A DNA stretch of 64,000 nt from Neckera pumila (GCA_963969595.1 OZ018408.1:18969823-19033822), one strand, 5' to 3'; positions 24,297 through 36,993 are shown, counted from the first letter of the stretch. Numbers and translations: made by a program. The notes: generated by a model from the letters alone, not told the origin.

Positions 24297-25184
24297 TTTT
24301 GAGACATCAACTTAGACCTACACATTTCATTGTAAACATCTCTTGAAACTTCCAATATGATTTATGTGAGCACAATGATATCACCTTTGACATAAATGTA
24401 ATTGAATGCACTATTCAATATGATGTTAAGGTGGATAGTTGCACGTGTCTTACATAATGCATATGTGCATTCCATAATGCCCAATGCAAATATAACGTCA
24501 AATACAATATGTCATATATAAAACACCATATATAATATATCATATTTGGCAATTATGTTGCATGGCTTCAAAAGCCACTTATTTTAAGTATGTAAAGATG
24601 AAGAGACCATCTTTTTATACAAAGTTGTTTAATCTTTAAGGTGTTGCCTATGGAAATCATCTCTTTAGTTATCTTATGAACTATTGGCTCTAAAAAATGC
24701 AAAAGCATTAATTAGAAGTCAAACTATTGTAGAAGACCTCTCTTTTTTACAACAAAATTCTAAGGATGAATAGTTGCACTTTTGTCCTACCAGAAGAGTT
24801 CTTTGTCATCTATCTAACAAACAATTTCTCCATTGGCGTGTAAGGGTTAAAAATTCAAATATAAAATAGGAAGTTCAAACTCAATTTAGACCTCTAGAAA
24901 TAGTTTTAATTCTAAGACTAGTCCTAGATCCCGATAGAAGATTTCTAAAGCTTTTCAAAAATATATTTAACTTAAAAAACACATAATTAAAAACAAAACA
25001 AAGGAAATATGCATGGATGAAGTCTGGTAGTAAGAATAAATAAAAAATAGAAAAAATCATCCAAGAAAGGTAGAAAGGAAAATTCAAATTTAGATAAAAT
25101 TTCAAATTCAAATGTTCAAAGAAAAGTTAATTTAAAGTTGTAGGCTGATAAAAATCAGTAGATCTATAAAGTTTGAAAGTACAT
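24297..25184. other. gene-free spacer with a lone GGGTTAA end
   Basis: No gene recognised. GTGTAAGGGTTAA near 24836-24848 looks like one end of a TTAA-type element, but I could not find its partner. Confidence 0.35.
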
Positions 25185-25392
25185 CATTAGAAAAAGTCTG
25201 AGGCCTCAAAGAAGCTGCCAGTGTTTGATTTTCGGCACCCTTGCAGTGCAATTACAAAAAAAATAAAAAAATATTTTTGGACGCTGAAGTGGCACCAAAA
25301 TAAAAAAATATTTTTATTTTCATTTTTTCCATAATTGCACCGTAGGGGTGCAAAACTTGTAACCCCTTCAAGGGCTGACATTTTTCCTAACG
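25185..25392. mobile_element. F3: 208 bp F-family MITE
   Basis: Ends are CATTAGAAAAAGTCTGAGGC and, reversed, CGTTAGGAAAAATGTCAGCC. The interior (TTGATTTTCGGCACCC, TGCAATTACA) matches F5 at 53950-54239. No coding capacity. Confidence 0.6.
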
Positions 25393-27338
25393 ATTAGCAG
25401 TCAAACTTTATTTGTCCATAATTTTCATTAAGATTATCTAAACTTTAAGTGTCTTAGTAATTTGGATAGGTAATTTTACGTCCTACAAGAAAAAAATAAT
25501 AAAATCTAAAAATAATAAATTTATAGAAGAGGTCTAGAGCTTTGAAAATGTAATAGTTTATCAATTATGAATGTTTTGAAGACAACTAAATAACAAATAG
25601 AACTTAGCACCATTTAGAAAGAATTTAGGAAATTCAAACCTAATTCATACTTACGAATTAGAGTTAAAACTAAGGAAGATAACAAATAAAAAAGTTTAGT
25701 GTCAAAAGTAGTGATTCTTCATCCAATCTAGGTCAAACTCAAAATTTGAATACTAGAATTAAATTTTGATTCATGACCAATATCAAAAGTCAATTTAGAT
25801 CCAAAGGTCAATAGAAATCAATGGATGAAGTTCAAAAGGCCTTTTCCAAGGTTAAACTTCATCTAATTATAACTTCCACCATGAAACTCCAAATGGAATG
25901 ATTTTTATCATTTTAGAAATAGCAGACCATTCTCTATGATTTAAAATAGTTGACTTGTGATTTTTGGTAGTTTCATTTCAAGAGGCCAGAGTTTTGGGCT
26001 TAGTTAGGCCAAGATGGTCAAATTTACTATGTTTTGAAGTTTGAGTCTTTTCCATTTAAATTTGAATTATTTAGAAAATTAGAAAGATTCATTGCTTGGA
26101 AGGCACAATCAACCACATTTAGGCATCCACCATATAAATTCTACCAAAAAAATCAAACCCCCGGTTGTGATCCTCTTATTTCAAAGGTAGAGATAAAATG
26201 CTCAGATATGGGCAATAAAAGTGCTTCAAGGGCATTGAAGAAGTGCATCTTTTACTTGTTGCAAGTACTTCCTCTAGAAAGACCATACATGATTGAGAGC
26301 TTCATAGAAAAATGAGTGAAACAAACTTGAGGCAATGAAGAAAGAAGGACTTGCCTTGCGATGGTAATCACAAGCCATCACCTTTGTAACCTAGCTAATA
26401 GAGAATCCTCAACTTGTCTCTTATTTTTGTGGAGATAAAGCTTTTATTTAACTACCAGTGGAATTTGACAAATTCTATTTTAGATATTAGCCAAGCTACT
26501 ACAAAAGTGTTTTTATACAAAAGTGCTTCAACTTACACCTCCAAAGATGTGCCTTAGAATTCTACCTACCTCAAATAAAATATAATGTTAGTGGAGGGCA
26601 CCAACTCAAAGTGCGTGGTACCCTCCAATCATTATGTTGGTGCCCTCAAATCCATTCATTTTACTAGAGACACAGGATTTAAAAGTTTTAAGAAAATCAT
26701 GTCTTCTTCTATTTAATCATTTATATTTTAAATTTGTGCCAAATCTTTCCTTTCTTTTTTTCTTCTTTAAAAAATTAAATTTTTTTTGACATTTTGGGTT
26801 CTATTTTCTTGTAGTTTTTTTAATTTTAGGTGAGAATTCTTCTTCCTCATAAGTCACAACATCACAAATCTTGTACCCTACATACATGATACACCTTGTC
26901 AAGTGTTCTTCCATGGTATTATAATCAAAATTTCATAGACTCAAGGGTGTAGAGGGTCCAAGTTGCTATTAGGAACAAACAAAGAAGAAACAATCTAAAT
27001 ACCAAATCTAATACAATGCACTAAAATGGTCCATCCAATAAATTAATATGGTCCACATTAAAATTCATAATAGATAACTAGGGTGTAATTGCTATTTAAT
27101 GTAAAGAATCATGTATAGCTTATTTGTTATTGTGGAGAGGTTTGGAGTTAACGGAGGAAGATAGGTTTTGTGTTAGGGAAAGATGAGAGGCTTTTTGACA
27201 AGGTGGGTTTCAATTTATAGTGTGGAAAAGCTTTTCAACTTTCTGACAAAGAAAAGGTTTTTATCTTGCAAGTAGACAGAAATGTTTTGCAATGATATCA
27301 TTTTAAATCCAAGTGGATAAATCTAATTATCAAAATGT
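25393..27338. other. gene-free spacer
   Basis: AT-rich. A 93-codon plus-strand frame at 26034-26315 has no recognisable motif. No repeats with clear ends were found. Confidence 0.35.
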
Positions 27339-28200
27339 TATCCCCTCTATCCCAAAATGATCTTCCTATTTAACCAAAAAATTGGATTAAGGCTAAACAT
27401 AGCATATTTTAAACCCATTTTGAGTTGTATGTATAGTTCAATGCGTTCCTATCGTCCTACAATTTGATTTTTGGATTAGTTTTCAAAGTTGTTCTTATGT
27501 CTTCAAAAGTGGGATTTTCTTGCCATTTTGAAAGAGCACCAGTAGCCAATCATTTTTGTCAATTCATACACTATCTATGTTATTCTTTTTTTCTTTTTGC
27601 TCTAGCCTTACATTGTTCCTGTTGTTGGTTTGTCTACATTGGTGTTGCAACTTGGGTGATCCCTATTGGTGTCAGATCTGTGTGGCCCAAGAGTAACTGA
27701 AGAGTCACTCAAGAGCAATGCCGGGGAAATTTTATTAGTTTTATCAGCTAGTTTCTTAAAATTCTCATATTAAATTGGTTATTCAAAGACCAATTCTGGA
27801 TATTTTCTCTAATTTCTACTCAAAATAGAAATTTTATAGATTTATTCACCTATTTTTTGCTAATGCTTTCAAATTGCAACCAATTTTTTTCTCCATTCCA
27901 CCAACTAACTTTGAACTAGTTGGTTCTTCCCGAACATAGCTCAAGAGCCCACCTTGGAGCCCAGTCCACCTACACCAATCCCAAAACATTGAAGCCCAAC
28001 CAGTCACTATAGTGCATCAAATGGCTACAAGGCTGTCAAGGCATAATGGCTTCACCTAAATTCATTGGCTATACGGAAATTCTTTGGAGTTTGTCAAGTA
28101 CAAGCATCTCATCTAAAAGTGTGGGCCCTTCCTCCCACATCGTCAATTGGGGACAAGAAATTTTGACCAACATGAAGATCAATTTGGGACGGAGGGAGTA
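27339..28200. mobile_element. S1: Stowaway-like (Tc1/mariner) element, 858 bp
   Basis: The body 27341-28198 lies between TA dinucleotides. The right end, reversed, begins CTCCCTCCGTCCCAAATTGA and the left end reads CCCCTCTATCCCAAAATGA. This is the well-known plant Stowaway terminus. It is longer than the usual 80-500 bp Stowaway MITE and has no transposase frame. Confidence 0.8.
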
Positions 28201-28515
28201 AATAATTTTCTCTATAGCAATTAGGCCTCAATGCCATTTAAACTTGATGAATACTTACAATATCCAAATTCTTTTACAATGACAGCTAATAGTATGTGGT
28301 TGCCAGAAGTAAAATGATCCCTACTAAATAACCATTTCAATGCAGTATAATAACTTCCACTAATTGAAACAACTTGAAAATTCTGGAAATGAACCACCAG
28401 AATTGCAGTGTTTCAGGAAAATACTGGAGGCCCACACCAATTGGACCCCGTCCTCCAAAAATTAAATAAATTAAAAAGTGAAAAAAATAATAATCAAATC
28501 GACACCGTGGCAATC
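28201..28515. other. gene-free spacer before the BiP A promoter
   Basis: AT-rich. Nothing recognised. Confidence 0.4.
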
Positions 28516-28895
28516 CCGACGCCACGCTGGCAGGTGCCGCGTCGATTGTTGACGAGTGTGCACCAATCCCATGCCTGCGCGGCGGGATGACGCGACCAAA
28601 ACCGGTCTCGACCAATCAGCGCCTCGCTCGAAGACCCCTGAGCCAATCAGAGCGCTTAGCCACGCCAGAGCGTTCACACAGGCAGTAACAATCGGTCCCA
28701 ACTGAGTACACCAGAAATACCACAAACAGCGTCTTCAACTTCATTCTTCAGTTCAATCTGCTCCCCTTGAATTCCATGTCCTCTTGCAGTTCTGTAATTC
28801 TGTGCGCCGGTGGAACGCCATAGCCGGCTGAGACCAACCTCGTGCCGTGCCCTAACATGTTCATATTAGCTCTGCCTGCTCTTTGTTTCTGGCAA
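28516..28895 (+). promoter_or_regulatory. BiP copy A promoter and distal leader, with ERSE-like CCAAT-N12-CCACG
   Basis: A GC-rich block upstream of BiP A. CCAAT boxes lie at 28563-28567, 28612-28616 and 28643-28647, the last followed after exactly 12 bases by CCACG (28660-28664). TGACGCG lies at 28588-28594. The canonical ER-stress element is CCAAT-N9-CCACG (CCAAT-N10-CACG in plants), so the spacing here is non-standard. The same N12 pair, the TGACGCG and a block at 28516-28567 are conserved in the copy B promoter although most of the rest differs. Control by unfolded-protein-response bZIP factors is inferred. Confidence 0.55.
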
Positions 28896-31277
28896 CAGAG
28901 TCGCCTTCATCAATTGCTTCACTAGTCTCTCGCTTTGCATTCCGCTGCATTGCGCGACACTGCGTCGCCATCCTTGGAGCGCCTTATTGCCCCGTGAATC
29001 TCCGGTGTGCCTCTCTGTTGTTTGTCAGTTGGGATTGTTGGAATTCGTTTGTCGGAGGTCGGTTTGAGGTTAGGGTTTGAGTGCGGGATTGGCAGCGGAG
29101 TGGGCGGCCAGCATGGGGCGCCACACGTTGTTGGTGCTGGGTTTGCTGTTCGCGGTTGGCGTGGCGGGATGCTATGGCGCTGCGGAGGAGGCGGCGAAGT
29201 TGGGCACGGTGATCGGGATCGATCTCGGCACGACGTACTCGTGCGTGGGCGTGTACAAGAACGGGCATGTGGAGATCATCGCCAACGACCAGGGCAACCG
29301 CATCACGCCGTCGTGGGTGGCGTTCACGGACAGCGAGCGGTTGATTGGCGAGGCGGCGAAGAACCAGGCCGCCGTGAACCCTGAGCGCACGGTGTTCGAC
29401 GTGAAGCGTCTGATCGGTCGGAAGTTCGCGGACAAGGAGGTGCAGCGGGACCTGAAGCTGTTCCCGTTCAAGATCGTGAACAAGGACGGCAAGCCGAACA
29501 TCCAGGTGAAGGTGAAGGATGGCGAGGTGAAGGTGTTCACTCCCGAGGAGATCAGCGCGATGGTGTTGATTAAGATGAAGGAGACTGCGGAGGCGTATTT
29601 GGGGAAGAAGATCAAGGACGCCGTGGTGACGGTTCCTGCGTACTTCAACGACGCGCAGCGTCAGGCGACGAAGGACGCGGGCGTGATCGCGGGTCTGAAC
29701 GTGGCCCGCATCATCAACGAGCCGACGGCGGCCGCGATCGCGTACGGTCTGGACAAGAAGGGCGGGGAGAAGAACATCTTGGTGTTCGACTTGGGCGGTG
29801 GCACGTTCGACGTGAGCGTGCTGACGATCGACAATGGCGTGTTCGAGGTTCTGTCGACGAACGGCGACACGCATCTGGGCGGCGAGGACTTCGACCAGCG
29901 CATCATGGAGTACTTCATCAAGCTGATCAAGAAGAAGTACAACCGCGACATCGGGAAGGACAAGAAGGCGATCCAGAAGCTGAGGCGCGAGGCGGAGAGG
30001 GCGAAGCGCGCTCTGAGCAACCAGCACCAGATCCGTGTGGAGATCGAGTCTCTCTTCGACGGCGTGGACTTCTCGGAGCCTCTGACGCGCGCCCGTTTCG
30101 AGGAGCTGAACAACGACCTGTTCCGCAAGACGATGGGTCCGGTGAAGAAGGCGATGGACGACGCGGGTCTGCAGAAGAGCGAGATCCACGAGATCGTGCT
30201 TGTGGGGGGCAGCACCCGCATTCCGAAGGTGCAGCAGCTTTTGCGCGACTACTTCGACGGGAAGGAGCCGAACAAGGGCGTGAATCCGGACGAGGCGGTG
30301 GCTTACGGCGCGGCGGTGCAGGGCGGTATTTTGAGCGGCGAGGGCGGCGAGGAGACCAAGGACATTCTTTTGTTGGACGTGGCGCCTCTGACGCTGGGCA
30401 TCGAGACCGTGGGCGGCGTGATGACGAAGCTGATTCCGCGGAACACGGTAATTCCGACGAAGAAGTCTCAGGTGTTCACGACGTACCAGGACCAGCAGAC
30501 GACGGTGTCGATTCAGGTGTTCGAGGGCGAGCGCAGTTTGACGAAGGACTGCCACGAGCTGGGCAAATTCGACCTGACGGGCATCCCTGCGGCTCCTCGC
30601 GGCGTGCCTCAGATCGAGGTGACGTTCGAGATCGACGCGAACGGCATTTTGAACGTGAAGGCGGAGGACAAGGGCACGGGCAAGTCGGAGAAGATCGTGA
30701 TCACGAACGACAAGGGTCGTCTGAGCCAGGAGGACATCGACCGGATGGTGCAGGAGGCGGAGGAGTTCGCGGAGGAGGACAAGAAGGTGAAGGAGAGGAT
30801 CGACGCGCGGAACAGTTTGGAGACGTACGTGTACAACATGAAGAACCAGCTGGCGGACAAGCTGGGGGAGAAGATCGAGGCGGAGGACAAGGAGACGATC
30901 GAGACGGCGCTGAAGGAGGCTTTGGAGTGGCTGGACGACAACCAGAGCGCGGAGAAGGACGACTTCGTGGAGAAGTTGAAGGAGGTGGAGGGGATCTGTA
31001 ACCCGATCGTGACGAAGTTGTACCAGGCCGCGGGAGGAGCCGCTGGGTCCGCAGGCGAGGACGGCGACAGTGACGACGACAGCCACGAGGAGCTGTAGGC
31101 CCTTGGAGTGTGAGGATTCTTTGTAGGTAACTTAGAGTCGCCCACCTTGTTTGCCAGGGAATTGGACCTGTCGGTGGAAGGGTGCCGGAGGACTGAAGGC
31201 AGGCAGTTGGTCCCGGGCATTTGGATTAGTTAGGCAATTGCTCTTGGATTAATTGCATTCGTTGGATCCAGAAGGGA
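28896..31277 (+). repeat. BiP homogenised tract, copy A (2382 bp)
   Basis: From CAGAGTCGCC at 28896 to the AGGGA ending at 31277 the sequence is the reverse complement of 43926-46307 with the same length and no indels. The only difference I found is at 30450 (A, against G in copy B's sense). It covers the 5' leader, the whole coding sequence and about 180 bp of 3' flank. Similarity drops abruptly at both ends. Confidence 0.85.
29113..31098 (+). CDS. BIP: BiP (ER-lumenal Hsp70), copy A, intronless, 661 aa
   Basis: ER Hsp70 chaperone that binds unfolded proteins by ATP hydrolysis. The ATG at 29113 is chosen because it directly begins a signal peptide ([20 protein letters not shown]); the frame is open further upstream but only from a TTG. 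The nucleotide-binding domain has IDLGTTYS (residues 36-43), [17 protein letters not shown] (174-190), [14 protein letters not shown] (201-214), [14 protein letters not shown] (224-237) and [17 protein letters not shown] (361-377). The linker [15 protein letters not shown] (417-431) follows, then the substrate-binding domain and lid. It ends in an acidic tail and HEEL, an HDEL-type ER-retrieval signal. Length is normal for BiP. Unlike typical plant BiP genes it has no introns. The coding sequence is strongly GC-rich against AT-rich surroundings. Copy B encodes the same protein; V446 is GTA here and GTG there. Confidence 0.97.
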   Translation: MGRHTLLVLGLLFAVGVAGCYGAAEEAAKLGTVIGIDLGTTYSCVGVYKNGHVEIIANDQGNRITPSWVAFTDSERLIGEAAKNQAAVNPERTVFDVKRLIGRKFADKEVQRDLKLFPFKIVNKDGKPNIQVKVKDGEVKVFTPEEISAMVLIKMKETAEAYLGKKIKDAVVTVPAYFNDAQRQATKDAGVIAGLNVARIINEPTAAAIAYGLDKKGGEKNILVFDLGGGTFDVSVLTIDNGVFEVLSTNGDTHLGGEDFDQRIMEYFIKLIKKKYNRDIGKDKKAIQKLRREAERAKRALSNQHQIRVEIESLFDGVDFSEPLTRARFEELNNDLFRKTMGPVKKAMDDAGLQKSEIHEIVLVGGSTRIPKVQQLLRDYFDGKEPNKGVNPDEAVAYGAAVQGGILSGEGGEETKDILLLDVAPLTLGIETVGGVMTKLIPRNTVIPTKKSQVFTTYQDQQTTVSIQVFEGERSLTKDCHELGKFDLTGIPAAPRGVPQIEVTFEIDANGILNVKAEDKGTGKSEKIVITNDKGRLSQEDIDRMVQEAEEFAEEDKKVKERIDARNSLETYVYNMKNQLADKLGEKIEAEDKETIETALKEALEWLDDNQSAEKDDFVEKLKEVEGICNPIVTKLYQAAGGAAGSAGEDGDSDDDSHEEL

Positions 31278-32267
31278 GGTTCGGTGGATGTTTTTATGGT
31301 GGACAGCGAAGACTTCAGGTCGAGGTGACGCTAACTGTGGTTGCGAACGACTGGTGAGCAGATACGAAAGGGAGATTGTGGGTTGATTCGTCTCCACGCT
31401 TCTCACCTCCTTAATGAGTAGCTTTTTTCGCAGATTCTGAATGCCGCCTCGAGTTTTTGGCGATTCATGTATATTGAACACTAGAGGGAAGCAACACCGA
31501 AAAGGTTTCGGCAGGTTGGTAGATTTGATGGAGGAAATATTTGGATGTCATTAGGATTTTTACATTTTATATACGAGATTCATTGGAAGACGTTGTTTTT
31601 CAAGTCTGAACAAAGATATGGCGAACAAAGATATGGCGAACAAAGTTACGGTGTTGTGAGGCTTCTGTGTATGGTTATTTTATTGTGACAGTGTCTGGCC
31701 GCTGGTTGACGAGCACTGTGGCAAGAGAGCACTAATTGCAGTTATTTGAGAATTGGCATTGTGCATGAGGTTGGGGCATTAGGTTCTGACAATCTGTGCA
31801 CGTGTTATTTTTCTGTACAGCTCTGAGGTACTTTGTTGAGTTGGTTATGCATTCATTCAGACACCAACTTACATGAAATTTGTGGACTGTTTTATTGGTA
31901 TGAGTAGTGAGCCAAGTGTTTGACTCTTAGCAATTTTGGGTCCGGCCATGTCTTTCATTTTCACGGGGTGCACTCTGCGGTTTCAGTTACATATGCAGAC
32001 TTGGAAGGTTGATGCTACGTTCTCGATTTGCTTTATTGAGGGCATAGATGCAGCTGATCACTACTGATATGTTGTATGAAGTGCTTGAAATAGTTAGCTT
32101 CTGCTGTCGTTTATGGCGGTTGGGCAACATTTCTTGAAAAGACGAGCAAATTCTATGCAGTCAGGTGATTACGGTGAGGTTTAGCCGTAGTCTTGAGAGT
32201 GCATCTCCGTTGTTAGCTACATCTTCATCACACCAAATAAGGTGGGAGCACCCATAACCGTCCATTT
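31278..32267. other. 3' flank of BiP A; no further gene
   Basis: 31278-31485 is still alignable to the copy B flank but diverged (shared CCGCCTCGAGTT and TGGCGATTCATGTAT). Beyond that I see no gene. A 15-bp unit (AACAAAGATATGGCG) repeats in tandem near 31612-31646. Confidence 0.45.
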
Positions 32268-32724
32268 AACCCCTAAAGAACCCAGCTGCATTTTTTTGGC
32301 AGCATAGCAATTTTGGGCAGCTCACTCCAAATGGAGTTTTTATTTTTTTTCTTTAAAAATTTTACACATCATGTGCTTGAGGAGTAGCTTTAAGGCCCAA
32401 CAATTTTGATAACTTTTGACTACATAGTTAAAAAGTTATAGCATGATATGTAATTTTCGGTGGTCGGCGGGCAGCCCAGGGAGCTAAGAAAACTTCTTTA
32501 AAAATTACTTTTTAAAAAAAATAAAAATTTGAAATTGGTTCTTTAGATTTATATAGAAGTGTGAAGCTTTGAATTATTCAATTTGGATCTATAAGTCAAA
32601 AGTTATGAGGAGTTTTAGTTTGTGGGTAGATATGGTTTTGAAAGACTCCATACCTACCCACAAACTAAAGCTCCTCATAACTTTAGACTCATAGATCCAA
32701 ATTGAATAATTCAAAGCTTCACAC
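32268..32724. mobile_element. P6: truncated, rearranged type A TTAA element ending in a hairpin
   Basis: Begins TTAA then CCCCTAAAGAACCC at 32268-32285 and aligns with the reverse of P1 (AGCAATTTTGGGCAGCTCA, GTAGCTTTAAGGCCCAACAA). It then runs into a foldback with about 72-bp arms (32559-32630 and 32652-32724) in place of its other terminus. No second TTAA end is visible, so it is a broken copy. Confidence 0.6.
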
Positions 32725-35238
32725 TAAACCACATCCTAAACCGCACCCTAAACCGCACTCTAGTATAGCTACCTTGGTTTTGACACCAAAATCTAGAGCC
32801 CACCAACCATAGTTAAGTATGGGATGGTTTCAAGGTACTTTTGGGGACACTTTAAGGAAACTCTACAATAGTGTAAGCATGGGTACATAGATGGGAATGG
32901 ATGCAACTATCTTATTATGTTGGAAGATGTAGACATGTCATTCCACATTTCCATGTGTATGAGTTTTTGTAGAATGCGGCCCTTTTTGCAACATAGCTAT
33001 ATATGTAGATTTTAGGATGAGTGGATGAATTGAAGAATAGGTTCCAAAATTTTCTTAACCCTATATTACCGACAAAGACCAAAAATGTGGCCTTTTGACA
33101 AATGGAAAGCTCTGTAGGAGACAATGCAAAGGAACAGAGAACAATTGTTTTTCATCCAAATTTTTTTGGACTCATTCATAGGAGTAGTATGTAGGTGTGG
33201 GTACCAAAAACTTAGTAACTGATGGTAGCAATATTTCTAGAGATATGTTGAATCATAAAACATGGATCACCATACTGTGTATTGTGGCTTTTTTTACTCC
33301 TTTCTTCAGATCTGAATGTAAGACTTTAAAATGATCTTTTTTAAATTTGAAACCAACAATTGAAATGAAGCTTATCCAGTCTAGTTTCTACTCCAATTTG
33401 AAAAACTTTAAAATTTCTAACATTCAATGTTTATTTGGAATTTGAACTTTGGCCCTATAACCATGGAGTGCCCATTTTCTAATTTTAGAATGACATGGTA
33501 CATTTTTTGTACCATGATGTTCTAAAATATAATATACACCTATAGAGAAAACTTTAGATTTTTTAAGTATATATTGTATTTGATATGATTTTTTTCACTT
33601 TTTATTCAAAATTTCATAGTAATTTCAAATTTTCTCAAAAAAATCTGGAATTTTTAAGTGTCACAGAAGGCATGTGATTTAATCCTTCAAAAATAAAAAA
33701 ATAAAAAATCCATTCATTTTTCAATGGCAAAATTAAGCATCCAAGGTAGATGTTCGGCCCATAGTCATAGACTTTGGCATTTGAGGATTAAAAGTCATTC
33801 AACGTCCTTACTAGGTTATTCTTATATCTATAGGTCCTTAGATACCACATTGTAGTAACAAAATTATGAGAAATTTGAAATACCTAAAATCCAGTGTTTC
33901 CTCTTCTTTGTTTAGATATATACCATTGCTGAAATTTGATTGATTTTTGGTTGTTTGTGGACAAAAGGAGTGGAGCCAATTTGCACCAATAGAAGCTACA
34001 CTTCTTGCCAATGTGATGAAGTTTGAAAAGAGAACATAGCTCTACAATGCCAAAGTTATCCTAAGCATAAGGTGCATTTCCATGTGCCATTAAAATTAGG
34101 AAAGGTTCAAGTTGAAATTTTTTTCTCATATCGGCAAACAAAAAGTTCATCAGCAAATCACTTCTTTGTGAGAAGGGTGAACTGACTAAGTGAATGTGAA
34201 TGTAATTGTCTTATTCAGTCAAACTATCCTTTAAATGAGTGGAATTATAGAAATATTAACACAATCCGAAATATTTCTAGTTTTATATGAAGAAGTCCTC
34301 GCTTGATCACTTTGTTTTGGAAAACTAAACCACTTGCCAACTCTTGATATTCTTGATCTCATAAAGTGAATAACGAACCAACTTTTTGGTGGGGACTTCC
34401 AACATTCAAACCTAGACAAATCAAATTTGCAAATTCTTTCATGAAAATGTTACTTACTTTTACAAGTTAATAACCCTTGGAAGTTGAATAAAACTTTTTT
34501 GAAGTCAAATTTAGCCAAATTGGTTTTGACAATGATTCCTTTTGGACCTTTGATTTTTGTATGACCTCTTGAAAATTTATGTCTTCACCCCCCCAAAATC
34601 CTAAAACCTCTAGTCCATTGTCTCTAGTTGTAAGAAGAATAACGGAGCCCTAGTTATTTCTTCTTTAGTTTGGGTATGACTTTAAAATTCAACTAACCAA
34701 TGATTATTGCTATTTCAAAGGGGCTATATCAAAAGTGATCAAAGAGAAAGCAAGACAATTTGTTAATTTTGGTATTTCACTTTCATTTAGTAATCACCGA
34801 GGTCTATGGATTGCAAGTTCTACCAAAACTTCATAAATGACAAAATTGTTGTGATATTTGGGAGGAACATTATCAACTCTCTAATCCTTCTTAGGACATA
34901 ATGAATCCTTCATCTCACATTTTCTTTAGTATGATACACTACTTTGTAACAAACTACTGATCTTTCTATTGGTCCAAAGTCTAAGTAAACCTTCAAATCC
35001 AACTCTTTTAAGATGTCTTGCCAAATAAATTGTTTATTAAGATTTTCACTCTTAACCTTGGAACAATTTTGTCCTATCATGCATTGAAATAGTCAACCTC
35101 AAATGATCAGATTCTTAAATAATATGTGCATTTTTTGTTTCTATAGATTCCTAGAAAGTCATTCATCTAACACTTTTAGGCCTTGGCGTCATCGCTGGGC
35201 TAATCCTTTAGATTCTAGATGAACAAAAAGTGGTCGCT
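32725..35238. other. gene-free spacer
   Basis: Starts with CCTAAACCGCAC-type short repeats (about 32729-32760). The rest is AT-rich with no recognisable gene or bounded repeat. Confidence 0.4.
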
Positions 35239-36160
35239 TTAACCCCTAAAGGACCACTGTTCTTTCAGGAGCCAAATGGGAATTTTGGGCAAGTACCTAT
35301 GGGCTGAAATTTTGTCTTGATTTTTTGAAACTTTTTTGGAAAGAGTAAAATTTCTTGCGAAGCTTTGTGGGAATACAATTCATTTTTCAGTCAGTGCTTG
35401 GGGACAAAAGTTACGCCTCAAACGGCTCGGAACTTGGAAGGCGAAGAGGGAGAGAAGGGGCAGCAAAAAATTTCAAAAACTTTAATTTTTTTAATTTTTT
35501 TCCCTCATAGACTATATTTTTGTCTACAAGAAAAGCATTGGTTCATTCCATTTGGATTTATTATGAGAAAGTTATAGACAATCTTATTTTTTGGGCAATT
35601 AGAGCATCTTCTTGAAAAAATAGCTTGTATGATTCATTTCTAAATGCATTTTTTATAATTTTTCAAAAAATAAGATTCCACATGATTTAATTTGTTTGTT
35701 GAAACAATCTCACTATTGGGATTTGTGAATGTTAATTCTATTTTTGAGATATTAATAATTTAGATTTTTCCTCTATCTTGTATCTATTTCTAATTAACAG
35801 TTTTTTGAAGTATAAAAATTAAGTTTTTTTGAATTTTTTTTTGCTAGACTCTCAACTCAATTCTCCACCATAAATATTTAAAGCTTAAAACTTTGTAGTG
35901 CAAAAAAAAAGTTAAGAAGGTTCAAAGTCAAATAATCTTGTCCCTCAATGTGTTGAAAAATTCAATTTTTTCACTTTTCACACAGATATCTTCAGTCAAA
36001 AATTCTGAAATTTTTTCCACACATCTCATGCTAATTAGGTGTAAGATCCTACAATCAAAAGTGAAAAAAATAATTTTCAAATTTTCTTACTCTTTGCTAT
36101 AGAAAGGGCAGTTTTGAGTGTTTTGGGGCAAAATGAAGGCCTTGGTCCTTTAAAGGTTAA
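35239..36160. mobile_element. P7: 914 bp TTAA-flanked element, type C
   Basis: The body 35243-36156 lies between TTAA at 35239-35242 and 36157-36160. Ends are CCCCTAAAGGACCAC and, reversed, CCTTTAAAGGACCAAGG. It is the reverse-orientation, shorter relative of P5. The 70-codon frame inside it is not supported as a gene. Confidence 0.75.
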
Positions 36161-36375
36161 AGATGTGATTTAGAACAACTTGAAATAGGTTCAAAATCAA
36201 AAACTTCGTCCACATTGGACAATTGTTAGGAATATTGCTTTGTATCAAGTGGCAAAAAATTATTGCAATCCAAACTATAGAAGATTTTCAAATATAATAA
36301 TATCTACTAATAATGTGCAAATAATACATGAATGTACCACTTGCATACTGAAATAAAATAGCATTCTATTGCATA

Positions 36376-36993
36376 TTAACCCCTAAAAGCCCAAGGGGTT
36401 TGGACAAAATACAAATGTGTTAATAAAAATATAAGTACTAAGACCTTTTTGAAGTTTGCATAAAAGAAGATAATGTGAAGCGAGAAAAGCAGAAAGTATC
36501 CGTATGGTCAAAATTATAAAATTATTTTTAGATTCTCTTATAACTTTATACCCATGTTGTAATTTTTGTCAAAATTATAAAATTCTCTTATAATTTTTAG
36601 ATTCTCTTATAAAATGAATTTTGAAGATATAACTTCAAAAATTCAACAAAAATACAAATTCCTATTTTTAGCATTTGAATTTATTTTTGATTAGTCAAAA
36701 TTGTGGTTTCTATAGATTTGTGAAAAAATGCATAAGATCTATTAATGAGAACACCAACACTTTCCCCAAATAATAAATGTTTCAACACTAGGCAAATCTA
36801 AACACTTTGTGCTATTTCTCTTATAATTTTATTTGACCGCAGCGATCTAAGTTTTGAGTATAAATATTGAAAGACAAGCCAATCTTTTAAAAAATAAAAA
36901 TAAAAAATTGAAAAAATGGTTTTTTGTGCCCAAAAATTTTGCCCGAAGTAGGGCAACAACCAAAAAATGGTCACTTGAGCACTTAGGGGTTAA
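36376..36993. mobile_element. P8: 610 bp TTAA-flanked element, type D
   Basis: The body 36380-36989 lies between TTAA at 36376-36379 and 36990-36993. Ends are CCCCTAAAAGCCCAAGG and, reversed, CCCCTAAGTGCTCAAGTGAC. Its right half is homologous in reverse to 47258-47915 and gives the empty site for the R2 insertion there. Confidence 0.75.

Noticed and set aside
26034..26315. 93-codon plus-strand frame
   Set aside because: No homology, no splice context, AT-rich composition like the intergenic DNA.
28643..28664. Canonical ERSE in the BiP promoter
   Set aside because: Spacing is N12 rather than N9, so I call it ERSE-like only.
29077..29112. Longer BiP start giving 673 aa
   Set aside because: The extra 12 codons begin with TTG rather than ATG, and the ATG at 29113 directly starts a good signal peptide.
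28984..31086. 700-codon open frame antisense to BiP copy A (and 44117-46219 antisense to copy B)
   Set aside because: GC-rich Hsp70 genes with RNY-type codon use routinely leave a long antisense frame open. The product is Leu/Arg/His-rich without domains.
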